The translations under genes and the position numbers were made by a program. The notes beneath the pieces were generated by a model that searched no databases, was not told the DNA's origin, and saw nothing but the letters and a program-made list of their open reading frames with translations. From Buttiauxella sp. B2 (GTDB lineage: Bacteria; Pseudomonadota; Gammaproteobacteria; Enterobacterales; Enterobacteriaceae): a DNA stretch of 64,000 nucleotides. This document shows positions 1 through 10,371 of this stretch, piece by piece. The stretch spans positions 19,353-83,352 of the forward strand of contig NZ_VEXQ01000021.1 in the NCBI RefSeq assembly GCF_006376615.1. The letters are read 5' to 3'. Each line of letters starts with the position of its first letter. The stretch's first letter is position 1.

Positions 1-464
1 TGCAACTAGTCGCAGTTGGCACTAAAATGCCTGACTGGGTACAAACCGGCTTTACCGAGTACCTGCGTCGTTTTCCTAAGGATATGCCATTTGAACTGGT
101 AGAAATTCCTGCGGGAAAACGCAGCAAAAATGCCGATATCAAACGCATTCTCGAAAAAGAGGGCGAAATGATGTTGGCAGCGGCCGGCAAGGGCAACCGA
201 ATTGTCACGCTGGATATCCCGGGGCAACCATGGGATACGCCGCACCTTGCCGTGCAGCTTGAACGTTGGAAACAAGATGGTCGAGACGTCAGCTTGCTGA
301 TTGGCGGCCCGGAAGGTCTCGCCCCTGCGTGCAAAGCTGCCGCAGAGCAAAGCTGGTCGCTTTCCAATTTGACAATGCCACACCCCTTGGTTCGGGTGCT
401 GGTCGCTGAGAGCTTGTACCGCGCGTGGAGCATCACGACCAATCATCCTTATCACCGTGAGTAG
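1..464 (+). CDS. rlmH: 23S rRNA pseudouridine1915 N3-methyltransferase RlmH (5' end cut by window)
   Basis: RlmH is a small SPOUT-class methyltransferase. It methylates N3 of pseudouridine 1915 in helix 69 of 23S rRNA on the assembled 70S ribosome, using SAM. The reading frame is open from base 3, where Q-L-V-A-V-G-T-K precedes the first internal Met at base 27. E. coli RlmH begins [11 protein letters not shown], so only about three codons lie outside the window. The C-terminal SPOUT knot shows the SAM-site segment LLIGGPEGL and the typical C-terminus [10 protein letters not shown]. About 155 residues is the normal family length. It stands 27 bp upstream of mrdA, as in E. coli, where rsfS-rlmH-mrdA-mrdB-rlpA are co-oriented. 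Confidence 0.97.
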   Translation, partial: QLVAVGTKMPDWVQTGFTEYLRRFPKDMPFELVEIPAGKRSKNADIKRILEKEGEMMLAAAGKGNRIVTLDIPGQPWDTPHLAVQLERWKQDGRDVSLLIGGPEGLAPACKAAAEQSWSLSNLTMPHPLVRVLVAESLYRAWSITTNHPYHRE

Positions 465-491
465 ATATCGTCAGGTAGAACAAAGCTGCGG

Positions 492-2393
492 ATGAAATTA
501 CAGAATTCTTTTCGTGACTATACAGCCGAGTCTGCGCTTTTTGTGCGCCGGGCGCTGGTTGCGTTTCTCGGTATTTTGGTGCTAAGCGGTGTGCTTGTCG
601 CCAACCTTTATAATTTGCAAATCGTCCGTTTCACCGACTACCAAACTCGTTCCAATGAAAACCGTATAAAACTGGTTCCGATCCCGCCAAGCCGCGGGAT
701 TATCTACGATCGTAACGGCACACCACTGGCCCTCAATCGCACCATTTATCAGGTGGAAATGATGCCGGAGAAAGTGGATGACGTGCAGGCGACGCTTGAA
801 GCGTTGCGCTCGGTGGTAGATTTAACTGATGACGATATTGCCAACTTTAAGAAAGAGCGAGCCCGCTCGCATCGTTTCACCTCTATTCCGGTAAAAACCA
901 ACCTCACCGAAGTGCAGGTTGCGCGTTTTGCCGTTAATCAGTACCGCTTCCCGGGCGTTGAAGTGAAAGGCTATAAACGCCGCTTCTACCCGTATGGCTC
1001 AGCGCTGACGCACGTCATCGGCTACGTTTCCAAAATCAACGATAAAGACGTTGAGCGTTTGGATAAAGACGGCAAACTGGCAAATTACGCTTCCACGCAT
1101 GACATCGGTAAACTCGGCATCGAACGTTATTACGAAGATGTTCTTCATGGTCAAACCGGTTATGAAGAAGTTGAAGTCAACAACCGTGGTCGTGTTATCC
1201 GTCAGCTCAAAGAAGTACCGCCGCAAGCTGGACACGATATCTATCTGACTATCGACCTTAAGTTACAAAATTATATTGAAACTTTGCTAGCAGGGAGTCG
1301 TGCTGCGGTGGTAGTCACCGACCCTCGCACTGGTGGCATTCTGGCGCTGGTTTCAATGCCAAGCTATAACCCGAACTTGTTTGTCGATGGTATCTCAACC
1401 AAAGACTATTCCGGTTTACTTAACGACCCAAACACGCCGCTTATCAACCGTGCGACTCAAGGGGTTTACCCTCCTGCTTCTACGGTAAAACCGTATATGG
1501 CAGTTTCCGCACTTAGCGCTGGCGTGATTACCCGTAATACCTCACTGTTTGACCCAGGTTGGTGGCAATTGCCCGGTTCTGAAAAACGCTACCGTGACTG
1601 GAAGAAATGGGGCCACGGCCGCCTTAATGTGACCAAAGCCCTTGAAGAATCTGCAGATACTTTCTTCTACCAGGTCGCTTATGACATGGGCATTGACCGC
1701 ATGGGCGAATGGATGAACAAATTTGGCTATGGCCACTATACCGGTATTGACCTCTCGGAAGAGCGGTCCGGTAATATGCCTACGCGCGAATGGAAACTTA
1801 AACGCTTTAAAAAACCATGGTACCAGGGCGACACCATTCCTGTGGGTATCGGCCAGGGTTACTGGACAGCGACGCCAATTCAAATGAGCAAGGCGATGAT
1901 GATCCTGATAAACGATGGCGTTGTTCGCGTTCCTCATTTCCTGATGAGCACCACCGAAAATGGTAAGCAGATCCCATGGAAGCAACCGGTGCAACCGCCA
2001 GTTGGTGACATTCATTCTGGTTTCTGGGAAATTGCCAAAGATGGTATGTATGGCGTTGCCAACCGTCCTAACGGTACAGCACATAAATACTTTGCCAACG
2101 CACCGTATAAAGTTGCAGCGAAATCAGGGACTGCGCAGGTCTTTGGCTTAAAAGCCAATGAAACCTATAACGCTCATAAAATTGCTGAACGCTTACGCGA
2201 CCATAAATTGATGACGGCGTTCGCTCCTTACGACAATCCGAAAGTTTCCGTCACCATGATTCTGGAAAACGGCGGCGCAGGCCCTGCTGTAGGCACCATC
2301 ATGCGCCAGATCCTCGACCACATTATGCTCGGGGATGACAATACGGTACTGCCTACTGAAGCACCTGCTCCACCGGGAGCTGAGGATCAATAA
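492..2393 (+). CDS. mrdA: peptidoglycan D,D-transpeptidase PBP2
   Basis: PBP2 is the class B penicillin-binding protein of the elongasome. It cross-links new lateral-wall peptidoglycan at the outer face of the inner membrane and is the target of mecillinam. At 633 aa it has exactly the E. coli length. Residues ~20-42 form the single N-terminal membrane anchor. The pedestal domain spans roughly 60-230. The transpeptidase domain follows, with the SxxK motif S-T-V-K whose serine is residue 330, the S-A-D motif in the helix [12 protein letters not shown], and the K-S-G-T box near residue 545. The start ATG comes 27 bp after the rlmH stop. The stop is 2 bp before mrdB, so the two are almost certainly translated from one transcript. 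Confidence 0.98.
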   Translation: MKLQNSFRDYTAESALFVRRALVAFLGILVLSGVLVANLYNLQIVRFTDYQTRSNENRIKLVPIPPSRGIIYDRNGTPLALNRTIYQVEMMPEKVDDVQATLEALRSVVDLTDDDIANFKKERARSHRFTSIPVKTNLTEVQVARFAVNQYRFPGVEVKGYKRRFYPYGSALTHVIGYVSKINDKDVERLDKDGKLANYASTHDIGKLGIERYYEDVLHGQTGYEEVEVNNRGRVIRQLKEVPPQAGHDIYLTIDLKLQNYIETLLAGSRAAVVVTDPRTGGILALVSMPSYNPNLFVDGISTKDYSGLLNDPNTPLINRATQGVYPPASTVKPYMAVSALSAGVITRNTSLFDPGWWQLPGSEKRYRDWKKWGHGRLNVTKALEESADTFFYQVAYDMGIDRMGEWMNKFGYGHYTGIDLSEERSGNMPTREWKLKRFKKPWYQGDTIPVGIGQGYWTATPIQMSKAMMILINDGVVRVPHFLMSTTENGKQIPWKQPVQPPVGDIHSGFWEIAKDGMYGVANRPNGTAHKYFANAPYKVAAKSGTAQVFGLKANETYNAHKIAERLRDHKLMTAFAPYDNPKVSVTMILENGGAGPAVGTIMRQILDHIMLGDDNTVLPTEAPAPPGAEDQ

Positions 2394-2395
2394 TC

Positions 2396-3508
2396 ATGAC
2401 TGATAATCCAAACAAAAAGTCGTTCTGGGATAAAATCCATATCGACCCGCTCTTCCTGGTCACCGTTCTGGCGCTGCTTGTCTTTAGTGCGCTGGTTATC
2501 TGGAGCGCCAGTGGCCAGGACATGGACATGATGGAGCGAAAGATTGGTCAAATCCTGATGGGGCTGGTCATTATGATCGTGATGGCGCAGATCCCCCCTC
2601 GTGTTTACGAAGGTTGGGCGCCCTATCTGTACATCGTCTGTATTATTCTGTTGGTGGCAGTTGATGCGTTTGGTGCAATTTCCAAAGGTGCACAGCGCTG
2701 GCTTGACCTGGGTATCGTACGTTTCCAGCCGTCAGAAATCGCCAAAATAGCGGTACCTCTTATGGTGGCGCGCTTTATCAACCGCGATGTCTGCCCGCCA
2801 ACGTTGAAAAATACCGCGATCGCGCTGGTGCTCATTTTCATGCCGACGCTACTGGTTGCTGCTCAACCTGATCTCGGAACATCGATTCTGATTGCCGCAT
2901 CCGGTCTGTTCGTTCTGTTCTTATCAGGTATGAGCTGGAAACTGATTGGCGTTGCTGTCCTGCTGGTTGCCGCCTTCATCCCGATTCTGTGGTTCTTCCT
3001 GATGCATGATTATCAGCGTGCTCGCGTGATGATGCTACTTGATCCAGAAACTGACCCACTTGGTGCGGGCTACCATATTATCCAGTCTAAAATTGCTATT
3101 GGTTCCGGTGGATTGCGTGGCAAAGGCTGGCTACATGGAACACAGTCGCAGCTTGAATTTTTACCCGAACGCCATACTGATTTTATCTTTGCGGTACTCG
3201 CCGAAGAGCTAGGTCTGGTGGGTGTTTTGGTATTACTGGCGCTCTATCTGCTACTCATTATGCGCGGTCTTGTCATTGCCGCTCGCGCGCAAACTACCTT
3301 TGGCCGTGTTATGGCCGGCGGGTTAATGTTGATTTTATTCGTATATGTGTTTGTTAACATTGGCATGGTTAGTGGTATCTTACCGGTGGTCGGCGTACCT
3401 TTGCCGCTAGTGAGCTACGGGGGCTCGGCCCTCATCGTTCTGATGGCCGGGTTTGGTATCGTAATGTCGATACATACCCACAGAAAAATGTTATCAAAAA
3501 GCGTGTAA
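2396..3508 (+). CDS. mrdB: SEDS peptidoglycan glycosyltransferase RodA
   Basis: RodA polymerises lipid II into glycan strands and works as a complex with PBP2, encoded just upstream. It is a polytopic inner-membrane SEDS protein of 370 aa, equal to E. coli. About ten hydrophobic segments are visible. The large periplasmic loop carries the catalytic Asp at residue 262, in the segment [18 protein letters not shown], a hallmark of SEDS enzymes. The C-terminal [14 protein letters not shown] segment is also diagnostic. Only two bases separate it from the mrdA stop, indicating translational coupling. Expression probably comes from the upstream rsfS-rlmH promoters, since no new promoter space exists. 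Confidence 0.98.
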   Translation: MTDNPNKKSFWDKIHIDPLFLVTVLALLVFSALVIWSASGQDMDMMERKIGQILMGLVIMIVMAQIPPRVYEGWAPYLYIVCIILLVAVDAFGAISKGAQRWLDLGIVRFQPSEIAKIAVPLMVARFINRDVCPPTLKNTAIALVLIFMPTLLVAAQPDLGTSILIAASGLFVLFLSGMSWKLIGVAVLLVAAFIPILWFFLMHDYQRARVMMLLDPETDPLGAGYHIIQSKIAIGSGGLRGKGWLHGTQSQLEFLPERHTDFIFAVLAEELGLVGVLVLLALYLLLIMRGLVIAARAQTTFGRVMAGGLMLILFVYVFVNIGMVSGILPVVGVPLPLVSYGGSALIVLMAGFGIVMSIHTHRKMLSKSV

Positions 3509-3524
3509 GTGGATGAGGTGCGTA

Positions 3525-4676
3525 ATGATTAAGCGTTGGCTTGGGATCTGTGTAGTCACTGCAATACTGGCTGGCTGCTCGTCTGATGATGGCGACCAGC
3601 AGCAGGTAAATCAGCAACCGCAACCGGCTGTTTGTAATGGCCCGACGGTTGAAATCAGCGGCGCAGATCCGCGTTTTGAGCCGTTGAATCCTTCGGTTAA
3701 TCAGGATTACGAGAATAACGGTAAGAGCTACAAAATCGTGCAAAACCCGGCTAATTTCAGCCAGGCAGGTCTTGCTTCAATTTATGATGCCGAACCGGGT
3801 AGTAACCTAACCGCATCTGGTGAAGCCTTTGACCCATCGGCTATAACCGCCGCGCACCCTACGCTGCCTATTCCAAGCTATGCGCGTGTCACAAACCTCG
3901 CGAATGGCCGTATGATTGTCGTGCGCATCAACGACCGTGGCCCTTATGGCAATGACCGTGTGATTTCATTGTCCCGAGCCGCAGCCGATCGCCTGAATAC
4001 ATCAAATAATACCAAAGTGCGTATTGACCCTATTCTGGTAGCGCAAGACGGCACCATGTCAGGGCCTGGTACTGTATGTACGACTATTGCCAAGCAAACC
4101 TACGCCCTGCCCGCGCGTCCTGATTTAAACGGTGGAATGGGAAGTGCTTCTTCTGGAATGCCAGCAACAACGCCAGAAGGTGATGTGCGTGCTATCAGCA
4201 ATTCAACACTGCAAAGTGAAGATACAACTGGCGCACCGGTCAGCAGCAGTGGTTTCTTAGGTGCTGCAACACCGCTGGCTTCAGGCGTGATTGAAACGGA
4301 GCAACCGCAGGTAGTGGCCGCTCCAGCTGCATCCGCAACGCCTGCTCAAACAACGGCTCCTGTGCAACAAACTGCACCGGTCACAGCACCTGGTTCAGTT
4401 CAAGGTAGCGTACACTCTGCTGCACCTGTTGCTAGCGCCGCAACCGGGCGATATGTGGTTCAGGTTGGTGCAGTAAGTGACCAGACCAGAGCAACACAAT
4501 GGCAGCAGAAACTGAGCCAACAATTTGGCGTACCGGGTAAGGTTTCCAGCAATGGCACCATGTACCGGGTACAGCTAGGGCCATTTGGCAGCAAAGGTGA
4601 AGCCACTGCGCTGCAACAACGCTTGATGAGCGAAGCCCAGCAGCAATCTTTCATCACTAACGCACCCGCTATGTAA
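3525..4676 (+). CDS. rlpA: septal-ring lytic transglycosylase lipoprotein RlpA
   Basis: RlpA is an outer-membrane lipoprotein that binds denuded glycans at the septum and, in some species, cleaves them. I place the start at the second in-frame ATG because GAGG lies six bases ahead of it and the signal peptide then reads [18 protein letters not shown]. An upstream ATG at 3513 would add four residues. The lipobox is LAGC. A double-psi beta-barrel domain ([32 protein letters not shown]) occupies about residues 70-170. A Pro/Ala/Thr/Gln-rich low-complexity linker of about 120 residues follows, and the protein ends in a SPOR domain ([11 protein letters not shown] onward) that targets septal glycan. 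It lies 16 bp downstream of mrdB. Confidence 0.96.
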   Translation: MIKRWLGICVVTAILAGCSSDDGDQQQVNQQPQPAVCNGPTVEISGADPRFEPLNPSVNQDYENNGKSYKIVQNPANFSQAGLASIYDAEPGSNLTASGEAFDPSAITAAHPTLPIPSYARVTNLANGRMIVVRINDRGPYGNDRVISLSRAAADRLNTSNNTKVRIDPILVAQDGTMSGPGTVCTTIAKQTYALPARPDLNGGMGSASSGMPATTPEGDVRAISNSTLQSEDTTGAPVSSSGFLGAATPLASGVIETEQPQVVAAPAASATPAQTTAPVQQTAPVTAPGSVQGSVHSAAPVASAATGRYVVQVGAVSDQTRATQWQQKLSQQFGVPGKVSSNGTMYRVQLGPFGSKGEATALQQRLMSEAQQQSFITNAPAM

Positions 4677-4686
4677 GTGGTTGTGT

Positions 4687-4753
4687 CTGGCATCCGCAGT
4701 GCGTCAATTAATGTAAATACCATTAACAAATGATGCGCAAAGACGGATGCCAG
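4687..4753. repeat. extended 67-nt inverted repeat between rlpA and dacA
   Basis: The outer arms CTGGCATCCG and CGGATGCCAG are perfect complements. Inside them the pairs TGCG/CGCA and TTAATG/CATTAA continue the stem with small bulges, leaving a 7-nt loop. No T-run follows on the + strand, although a run of A and T residues comes shortly after. It may be the rlpA terminator or a REP/RAYT-type palindrome. I cannot tell which from one copy. Confidence 0.6.
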
Positions 4754-4819
4754 CAAAAATCGCTTTTGCTATAGTAAGGCACTTTTTTTATTCCCATCAT
4801 GGATGTCGTTGTTCTAATC

Positions 4820-6031
4820 ATGAAAACAGCCCCTTCTTTTCGTTTTGTTAAACGCCTGGCGCTATCTACGGCCCTAACTCTTTCGGCGATCGCTGCCGCA
4901 CACGCTGACGACCTGAACATTAAAACCATGATTCCAGGCGTGCCGCAGATTGATGCAGAAGCGTACATTCTGATTGATTACAATTCCGGTAAAGTTCTGG
5001 CTGAATCCAACGCCGATACCCGCCGTGACCCTGCCAGCTTGACCAAAATGATGACCAGCTACGTTATCGGTCAGGCAATGAAAGCAGGTAAATTTAACGA
5101 AAGCTCAATTGTGACTGTTGGACAGGACGCATGGGCAACCGGCAACCCAGTATTTAAAGGCTCATCGTTGATGTTCCTGAAACCGGGGATGCAAGTACCA
5201 GTATCTCAACTGATTCGTGGTATTAACCTGCAATCAGGTAATGATGCTTGCGTTGCAATGGCCGATTTCGTCGCCGGCAGCCAAGATTCGTTCGTCGGCC
5301 TGATGAACAGCTATGTTTCTGCTTTGGGTCTGAAAAACACTCACTTCCAGACTGTACACGGCCTGGATGCAGAAGGTCAGTACAGCTCGGCGCGTGATAT
5401 GGCTCTGATTGGCCAGGCGCTGATTCGTGACGTTCCAAACGAATACTCTATCTACAAAGAGAAAGAGTTCACCTTTAATAATATTCGCCAGACAAACCGT
5501 AATGGCTTGCTGTGGGATACCAGCCTGCAAGTTGACGGTATTAAAACTGGCCATACCGATGCTGCTGGCTACAACCTGGTGGCATCAGCTACTGAAGGCC
5601 AGATGCGCCTGATTTCCGCAGTATTAGGTGGACGTACTTACAAAGGCCGCGAAACTGAAAGCAAAAAACTGCTGACCTGGGGCTTCCGTTTCTTTGAAAC
5701 TGTTTCTCCACTGAAAGCCGGTAAAGAGTTTGCTTCAGAGCCGGCCTGGTTTGGCGATAATGACCGTGCATCTCTGGGTGTTGATAAAGACGTCTACCTG
5801 ACTATCCCACGCGGCCGTATGAAAGACCTGAAAGCCAGTTATGTGCTTAACAGTACTGAACTGCACGCGCCACTGCAGAAAAACCAGGTTGTGGGCACTA
5901 TCAATTTCCAACTGGATGGCAAAACAATCGAACAGCGTCCTTTGGTCGTCCTCCAGGAAATGCCAGAAGGTAACTTCTTCAGTCGTATCATTGATTACAT
6001 CAAACTGATGTTCCATCATTGGTTTGGTTAA
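4820..6031 (+). CDS. dacA: D-alanyl-D-alanine carboxypeptidase PBP5
   Basis: PBP5 is the main DD-carboxypeptidase. It trims the terminal D-Ala of pentapeptide stems in the periplasm and helps keep rod shape. With the chosen ATG the protein is 403 aa, the E. coli length. An in-frame ATG seven codons earlier (4799) is possible but would add a non-conserved stretch before the signal peptide, which cleaves after A-H-A. Motifs: S-L-T-K with the nucleophilic Ser near 73, S-G-N in [11 protein letters not shown], and K-T-G in DGIKTGHTD. The C-terminus [15 protein letters not shown] is the amphipathic membrane-anchoring helix. It forms its own unit between the inverted repeat after rlpA and a good terminator. 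Confidence 0.98.
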   Translation: MKTAPSFRFVKRLALSTALTLSAIAAAHADDLNIKTMIPGVPQIDAEAYILIDYNSGKVLAESNADTRRDPASLTKMMTSYVIGQAMKAGKFNESSIVTVGQDAWATGNPVFKGSSLMFLKPGMQVPVSQLIRGINLQSGNDACVAMADFVAGSQDSFVGLMNSYVSALGLKNTHFQTVHGLDAEGQYSSARDMALIGQALIRDVPNEYSIYKEKEFTFNNIRQTNRNGLLWDTSLQVDGIKTGHTDAAGYNLVASATEGQMRLISAVLGGRTYKGRETESKKLLTWGFRFFETVSPLKAGKEFASEPAWFGDNDRASLGVDKDVYLTIPRGRMKDLKASYVLNSTELHAPLQKNQVVGTINFQLDGKTIEQRPLVVLQEMPEGNFFSRIIDYIKLMFHHWFG

Positions 6032-6084
6032 TAATTGAACACTTGAAAGAGTGGAAGTCGTCCCCATATACTATGAATCAAAGC

Positions 6085-6119
6085 AACTCCCGCCCCTGCT
6101 GGCGGGAGTTATCATTTTT
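6085..6119 (+). terminator. Rho-independent terminator after dacA
   Basis: A ten-base-pair stem AACTCCCGCC / GGCGGGAGTT closes a six-base loop and is followed by ATCATTTTT. It lies 54 bp downstream of dacA and ends about 20 bp before ybeD, so it separates the two units. Confidence 0.85.
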
Positions 6120-6142
6120 AATGCCGTAACGCTGGAGCTACC

Positions 6143-6406
6143 ATGAAAACCAATCTGAGAGAATTGCTCGAATTCCCGACTTCCTTTACTTACAAAGTGA
6201 TGGGTCTGGCGAAACCTGAGCTGGTTGATCTGGTCGTTGAGGTGGTGCAGCGCCACGCACCAGGTGACTACACCCCGCAGGTTAAACCAAGCAGCAAAGG
6301 TAACTACCATTCTGTGTCAGTTACCATTAATGCGACCCACATTGAACAAGTTGAAACGCTGTACGAAGAACTGGGTAAAATCGAAATCGTTCGTATGGTG
6401 CTGTGA
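6143..6406 (+). CDS. ybeD: DUF493 family protein YbeD
   Basis: An 87-aa cytosolic protein of the DUF493/YbeD family with a ferredoxin-like (ACT-like) alpha/beta fold. The sequence starts [20 protein letters not shown] and ends KIEIVRMVL, nearly identical to E. coli YbeD. Its molecular role is not settled. The conserved position immediately upstream of lipB in enteric bacteria suggests, but does not prove, a link to lipoate metabolism. A hairpin between ybeD and lipB may reduce read-through. Confidence 0.95.
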   Translation: MKTNLRELLEFPTSFTYKVMGLAKPELVDLVVEVVQRHAPGDYTPQVKPSSKGNYHSVSVTINATHIEQVETLYEELGKIEIVRMVL

Positions 6407-6413
6407 TTTGTAA

Positions 6414-6444
6414 ACTGCCCGGTCCCGTGGCCGGGTAGTGCTTT
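6414..6444 (+). terminator. hairpin with short T-run between ybeD and lipB
   Basis: The arms ACTGCCCGG and CCGGGTAGT pair (one mismatch) around an eight-base loop and are followed by GCTTTTCC. It is compatible with a weak terminator or attenuator ahead of lipB. Confidence 0.55.
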
Positions 6445-6494
6445 TCCTGCTGTGGTATACTCCCTCAACTTTCTAACCTGCCGGAGACGATGTT

Positions 6495-7136
6495 TTGTCT
6501 CAAGATACTATTCAAATCCGCCAACTCGGCCTGCGACCCTATGAACCTATTTCGCAGGCGATGCATGACTTTACTAATACCCGTGATGAAACCACCGCCG
6601 ATGAAATTTGGCTCGTAGAACATCAACGTGTATTTACCCAAGGCCAGGCAGGTAAAGCTGAACACGTATTAGTTCCTGGTGATATCCCGGTAATCCAAAG
6701 TGATCGTGGCGGCCAGGTGACTTACCACGGGCCAGGCCAGCAAGTTATGTATGTGTTGCTCAACTTGAAACGTCGCAAGCTCGGGGTTCGGGAACTGGTC
6801 ACCATCCTTGAACAAACTGTGGTTAACACACTTGCAGAGTTGGGTGTCGAAGCTTATCCACGTGCTGATGCGCCCGGTGTCTATGTCGATGGACGCAAAA
6901 TATGCTCACTGGGTTTACGTATCCGGAAAGGTTGTTCATTCCATGGATTAGCATTGAACGTTGACATGGACCTCAGTCCATTTTTGCGAATCAACCCTTG
7001 CGGCTATGCGGGTCTTGAAATGACACAGGTCAGTGCATTACGACCGGGCGTTTCACTTGAAGATGTTCAGCCATTGCTTATTAATAAATTCATTGAATTG
7101 CTGAATAACCCCCCTATTAAATACACCTCCATTTAA
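6495..7136 (+). CDS. lipB: octanoyl-[acyl-carrier-protein]:protein N-octanoyltransferase LipB
   Basis: LipB moves the octanoyl chain from ACP to the lipoyl domains of PDH, OGDH and GcvH, the first step of endogenous lipoate assembly. The protein is 213 aa, as in E. coli. The start is TTG, preceded by GGAGA. The only nearby ATG (6490) is out of frame, so the rare start appears real and may keep expression low. The substrate-binding motif [12 protein letters not shown] spans residues 71-82. The catalytic pair is Lys135 (in RKICSLG) and Cys169 (in INPCGYAG), at the same numbers as in E. coli. The following enzyme, LipA, is encoded further downstream. Confidence 0.97.
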   Translation: MSQDTIQIRQLGLRPYEPISQAMHDFTNTRDETTADEIWLVEHQRVFTQGQAGKAEHVLVPGDIPVIQSDRGGQVTYHGPGQQVMYVLLNLKRRKLGVRELVTILEQTVVNTLAELGVEAYPRADAPGVYVDGRKICSLGLRIRKGCSFHGLALNVDMDLSPFLRINPCGYAGLEMTQVSALRPGVSLEDVQPLLINKFIELLNNPPIKYTSI

Positions 7137-7153
7137 TACATTTATTATTCCAG

Positions 7154-7187
7154 TGGCTGCATCTTATTCAGATGCAGCCATTAATTC
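7154..7187 (+). terminator. putative terminator after lipB
   Basis: A perfect 11-bp stem (TGGCTGCATCT / AGATGCAGCCA) with a five-base loop lies 17 bp after the lipB stop. Only a short T-containing tail (TTAATT) follows, so termination may be partial. Confidence 0.65.
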
Positions 7188-7255
7188 CTCATACCTCAAT
7201 ATCACTTTATGCTTTGTTTTATAAAATTTTAATAGATTAAGTAATAGGTTGTTTT

Positions 7256-7549
7256 TTATGCATTAACCAACAATGGTATCAACTCATTAGTTATCATATA
7301 TTCAGGCTGAATATATTTATGGGTTCCCGTTTTTTGACCAACCAAGGATAGATGTGTCATGGGAAAAGACAAAAAATGATTTTCCACTTTCAATATGCTA
7401 CGAAATATCAACCTCTCGGGAGCCGCTACAAGGTCGGTTCGCCAATTGTTAACGTTGAAAAGCGCACATTCCAACAACTCATTTACAATTCTTTCCCCAT
7501 TTACTGCTCTGTCAGGCTGATTTATCCCCTTCAGTGATGATATACTTCA
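7256..7549 (-). pseudogene. C-terminal fragment of a LysR-type regulator (relic)
   Basis: The minus strand is open for about 95 codons up to a stop at 7547-7549, with no credible start or DNA-binding domain left. The segments ALFNV and DLVAAPERLIFRS, followed by a short beta-rich tail, resemble the C-terminal end of LysR substrate-binding domains (compare the family pattern DL-[IV]-A-x-x-PERLA). E. coli has the LysR gene ybeF between lipB and lipA, but there it has the same orientation as lipA. This piece is therefore either an inverted relic or a different regulator. The rest of the roughly 490-bp lipB-lipA gap shows no gene on either strand. Confidence 0.4.
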
Positions 7550-7627
7550 GGCGTTGTTAAAAAATAGTTGATAAATAAAACATTCGATTAGCCTGACTTC
7601 GTTATCAGCAACTGGAATACGTACGAT

Positions 7628-8593
7628 ATGAGTAAACCCATTGTAATGGAACGCGGCGTCAAGTACCGCGACGCCGATAAAATGGCTCTGATCCCGGTTA
7701 AAAACGTGGTGACAGAGCGCCAGGAGCTGTTAAGAAAGCCAGAATGGATGAAGATAAAACTTCCGTCTGACTCGACCCGAATTCAGGGTATCAAAGCGGC
7801 AATGCGTAAAAATGGTCTGCACTCTGTGTGTGAAGAAGCCTCCTGCCCTAACCTGGCAGAATGTTTCAACCACGGAACGGCAACCTTTATGATACTTGGT
7901 GCAATCTGTACACGTCGCTGCCCGTTCTGCGATGTTGCCCATGGACGTCCTGTTGCGCCAGATGCCAATGAGCCCGTTAAGCTTGCCCAAACTATCGCTG
8001 ACATGGCATTGCGCTATGTGGTTATCACGTCTGTTGACCGTGACGATCTGCGCGATGGTGGTGCTCAGCACTTTGCCGATTGCATCAGTGCAATTCGTGA
8101 AAAAAACCCGAGCATCAAAATTGAGACTTTGGTACCAGACTTCCGTGGACGTATGGATCGCGCACTGGAAATTCTTACCGCAACGCCTCCAGACGTGTTT
8201 AACCACAACCTGGAAAACGTACCGCGTGTTTACCGTAAAGTCCGCCCTGGCGCTGATTACAATTGGTCGCTGAAGCTGTTAGAGCGCTTTAAAGAAGCAC
8301 ATCCTGACATCCCGACTAAATCAGGGCTGATGGTAGGTTTAGGCGAAACTAATGCCGAGATTGTGGAAGTCATGCGCGATCTACGCAGGCATGGCGTCAC
8401 GATGTTGACGCTGGGCCAATATTTGCAGCCAAGCCGTCATCATTTGCCAGTACAGCGTTATGTTAGCCCTGACGAGTTTGATGAAATGAAAGCGGAAGCA
8501 CTGGCGATGGGCTTTACCCATGCCGCTTGTGGCCCGTTTGTTCGTTCGTCATACCACGCTGACCTGCAAGCTAAAGGTATGGAAGTCAAATAA
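7628..8593 (+). CDS. lipA: lipoyl synthase LipA
   Basis: LipA is the radical-SAM enzyme that inserts two sulfurs into the protein-bound octanoyl chain made by LipB. The 321-aa product is the E. coli length and nearly the same sequence. The auxiliary [4Fe-4S] cluster ligands are Cys68, Cys73 and Cys79 ([12 protein letters not shown]). The radical-SAM cluster ligands are Cys94, Cys98 and Cys101 (CTRRCPFC). The conserved C-terminal RSSY serine ligand is present near residue 308. A long AT-rich leader of nearly 500 bp containing the LysR relic precedes it, so lipA probably has its own promoter. A bidirectional terminator follows. Confidence 0.98.
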   Translation: MSKPIVMERGVKYRDADKMALIPVKNVVTERQELLRKPEWMKIKLPSDSTRIQGIKAAMRKNGLHSVCEEASCPNLAECFNHGTATFMILGAICTRRCPFCDVAHGRPVAPDANEPVKLAQTIADMALRYVVITSVDRDDLRDGGAQHFADCISAIREKNPSIKIETLVPDFRGRMDRALEILTATPPDVFNHNLENVPRVYRKVRPGADYNWSLKLLERFKEAHPDIPTKSGLMVGLGETNAEIVEVMRDLRRHGVTMLTLGQYLQPSRHHLPVQRYVSPDEFDEMKAEALAMGFTHAACGPFVRSSYHADLQAKGMEVK

Positions 8594-8634
8594 CGATGTA
8601 ACAAATCGTTACCTTTAATCTGCTATGAGCGCGC

Positions 8635-8665
8635 AAAAAACCGGTATAAAAATACCGGTTTTTTT
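8635..8665. terminator. bidirectional terminator between lipA and tatE
   Basis: The stem AACCGGTAT / ATACCGGTT has an A-run on its left and a T-run on its right, so it can terminate both lipA (+) and tatE (-) transcripts. Confidence 0.9.
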
Positions 8666-8692
8666 ATGTCTGGTCGAAAATTGAAGTCGGTA

Positions 8693-8896
8693 TTAGTCTT
8701 TGTGCGTAATACGGTCCGCTGCTTCATCCGTATTGTTGGCAGACTTCGCGCTAGTCTCATCATCATTCATAGCTTTCTTGAAGCCCTTGATTGCCGAACC
8801 GAGATCGCCACCGAGAGTGCGCAACTTCTTGGTCCCAAATAACAAAACAATCAGCACACCGACTACCAATAACTTCGTAATACTAATCTCACCCAT
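8693..8896 (-). CDS. tatE: twin-arginine translocase subunit TatE
   Basis: TatE is a TatA paralogue that joins TatABC in forming the twin-arginine export pore. It has 67 aa, the E. coli length. It begins with the short N-terminal hydrophobic helix ([20 protein letters not shown]). The F-G-T-K-K-L hinge and an amphipathic helix follow, and it ends with an acidic, disordered tail. It is a single-gene unit converging on lipA. It is relevant here because TtrA and TtrB in this same window carry Tat-type signal peptides. Confidence 0.95.
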   Translation of the reverse strand: MGEISITKLLVVGVLIVLLFGTKKLRTLGGDLGSAIKGFKKAMNDDETSAKSANNTDEAADRITHKD

Positions 8897-9024
8897 AGCA
8901 ACCTTCTTTAATCACACTGGCCGTGAATACGGCGAATAATACACTGAGACAATTAACGGTCATTTTGTCGTGCGATACAATAGCAACCTGTAACAAGTTG
9001 AATCAAGATCTGGTCAAAAAACAA

Positions 9025-9813
9025 TCACAACAACTGCGGTAAAGCAAAACGGCGATTTTTGAGCACTGGTAACATTGCCCGCACTTGGGTGAGATATTGG
9101 CTTTCCAGTTCAGCATATATCAAAGTCGGTTGCTGATTTGCTGCTGCAATCACAACACCAAGTGGGTCCACGATTCGACTGTGACCGATATTCTTATTAC
9201 CGCATTCACCGGAAGCCACAACGTAACATGTAGTATCTAGTGCCCGGGCCGCAAGCAACGTTGACCAGTGCATCTCTTTATTCGGGCCACGTAACCACGC
9301 GGCCGGCAATACTAAAACATCCGCACCCGCCAGCGCCAGACTCAACGCCATCTCTGGGAAACGTAAATCGTAGCAGGTCATTAGACCTACTTTAAAACCT
9401 GCAACCTCAATCAATGGTGGCAAACAATCTCCCGCATCGACCAGCCGTGATTCTTGTACATTAAACGCATCGTAGAGATGAATTTTCTGATAGCGAGCAA
9501 TCACTTCACCGCCGCGAATAGCCAGTAAGGTATTTGCCGCCCGCCCCGGTGTGGTTTTGATATGCAAAGTTAGTATGGTTGTCAGTTGATCATTACTGCT
9601 TTGCCCGCAAAGTCGTTCGATAAACTCTTCGTTCATCGTCTGCGCAAACTTCACCGACAAATCTGGGTCGTTATCATCACGAGCCAACACCGCCTCGGGC
9701 AACACAAGCAACTGCGCCCCTGCAGCTTGAGCTTGTGTCATATGGCTAAGACATGTTTGTACATTTTCCTGCCAGACCTTGCTCACCGCAAATTGACCTA
9801 CTGCAACTTTCAT
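9025..9813 (-). CDS. ybeM: nitrilase-superfamily amidase YbeM (deaminated glutathione amidase type)
   Basis: A carbon-nitrogen hydrolase of 262 aa with the full catalytic set: Glu40 (LLVLPEAV), Lys110 (YQKIHLYDA) and Cys147 ([12 protein letters not shown]). The enteric YbeM/NIT1 group hydrolyses deaminated glutathione, a repair reaction in the cytosol. That assignment rests on family knowledge and was not tested here. The gene is full length, whereas some E. coli K-12 annotations show a shortened ybeM. It lies between tatE and crcB, the same neighbourhood as in E. coli, and is monocistronic on the minus strand. Confidence 0.88.
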   Translation of the reverse strand: MKVAVGQFAVSKVWQENVQTCLSHMTQAQAAGAQLLVLPEAVLARDDNDPDLSVKFAQTMNEEFIERLCGQSSNDQLTTILTLHIKTTPGRAANTLLAIRGGEVIARYQKIHLYDAFNVQESRLVDAGDCLPPLIEVAGFKVGLMTCYDLRFPEMALSLALAGADVLVLPAAWLRGPNKEMHWSTLLAARALDTTCYVVASGECGNKNIGHSRIVDPLGVVIAAANQQPTLIYAELESQYLTQVRAMLPVLKNRRFALPQLL

Positions 9814-9920
9814 TATTAACCCTCAAAAGGCTATGAATAATTTCAGTATATCGGGTGTGAAACTTTCCGTGCTGACGTTACACTCAAACACTTTCGAATT
9901 ATAGCGAACAGGAATCTATC

Positions 9921-10304
9921 GTGTTGCAGATGCTATTTGCCGTATTTATTGGCGGTGGGACGGGGAGTGTTGTGCGCTGGTTGCTCAGTATGAAACTGAA
10001 CCCACTCCATGGTGCCATTCCGATCGGAACGCTGACGGCAAACCTGGTTGGGGCTTTTATCATCGGGCTTGGGTTGGCACTTTTCACCAGAATGACTCAT
10101 CTTGATCCCGTATGGAAGCTTTTGATTACTACCGGTTTTTGTGGCGGTTTAACCACGTTTTCAACCTTCTCGGCTGAAGTTGTGTTTTTACTTCAGGATG
10201 GGCGTTTAGCATGGGCTGGATTAAACATGCTGCTAAACCTTGCAGGCTCACTAACGATGACCGCTATCGCATTCTGGTTAGTTTCTTTGGCCTATGGCCA
10301 GTGA
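9921..10304 (+). CDS. crcB: fluoride ion channel CrcB (Fluc)
   Basis: CrcB/Fluc is a small dual-topology membrane protein that dimerises to form a fluoride-export channel. The product is 127 aa with four hydrophobic helices. The signature segments [10 protein letters not shown] near the N-terminus and [13 protein letters not shown] in helix 3 (with the conserved Phe and Thr/Ser track) are present. The start is GTG followed by TTG CAG ATG, matching the M-L-Q start of the E. coli protein. I looked for a fluoride riboswitch in the upstream gap and did not recognise its conserved core. Confidence 0.95.
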   Translation: MLQMLFAVFIGGGTGSVVRWLLSMKLNPLHGAIPIGTLTANLVGAFIIGLGLALFTRMTHLDPVWKLLITTGFCGGLTTFSTFSAEVVFLLQDGRLAWAGLNMLLNLAGSLTMTAIAFWLVSLAYGQ

Positions 10305-10327
10305 TTAGCAACGCGTTAAGGTTAGCT

Positions 10328-10359
10328 TAATTTTTGTCTGCCACTCTGGACAAAAATTA
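10328..10359. other. perfect inverted repeat downstream of crcB
   Basis: Eleven-base arms TAATTTTTGTC and GACAAAAATTA pair perfectly around a ten-base loop. No T-run follows on the + strand. The hairpin ends 12 bp before the start codon of the small membrane gene and could act either as a weak crcB terminator or as a leader structure for that gene. Confidence 0.6.
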
Positions 10360-10371
10360 GCGTGAGGCAAA

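Noticed and set aside
6..455. Long minus-strand frame opposite rlmH, and many similar opposite-strand frames over mrdA, ttrA, silA and the helicase gene.
   Set aside because: They have no ribosome-binding sites or family motifs and lie over clearly conserved genes.
9836..9920. Possible fluoride riboswitch ahead of crcB.
   Set aside because: The conserved pseudoknot core was not recognisable in the short leader.
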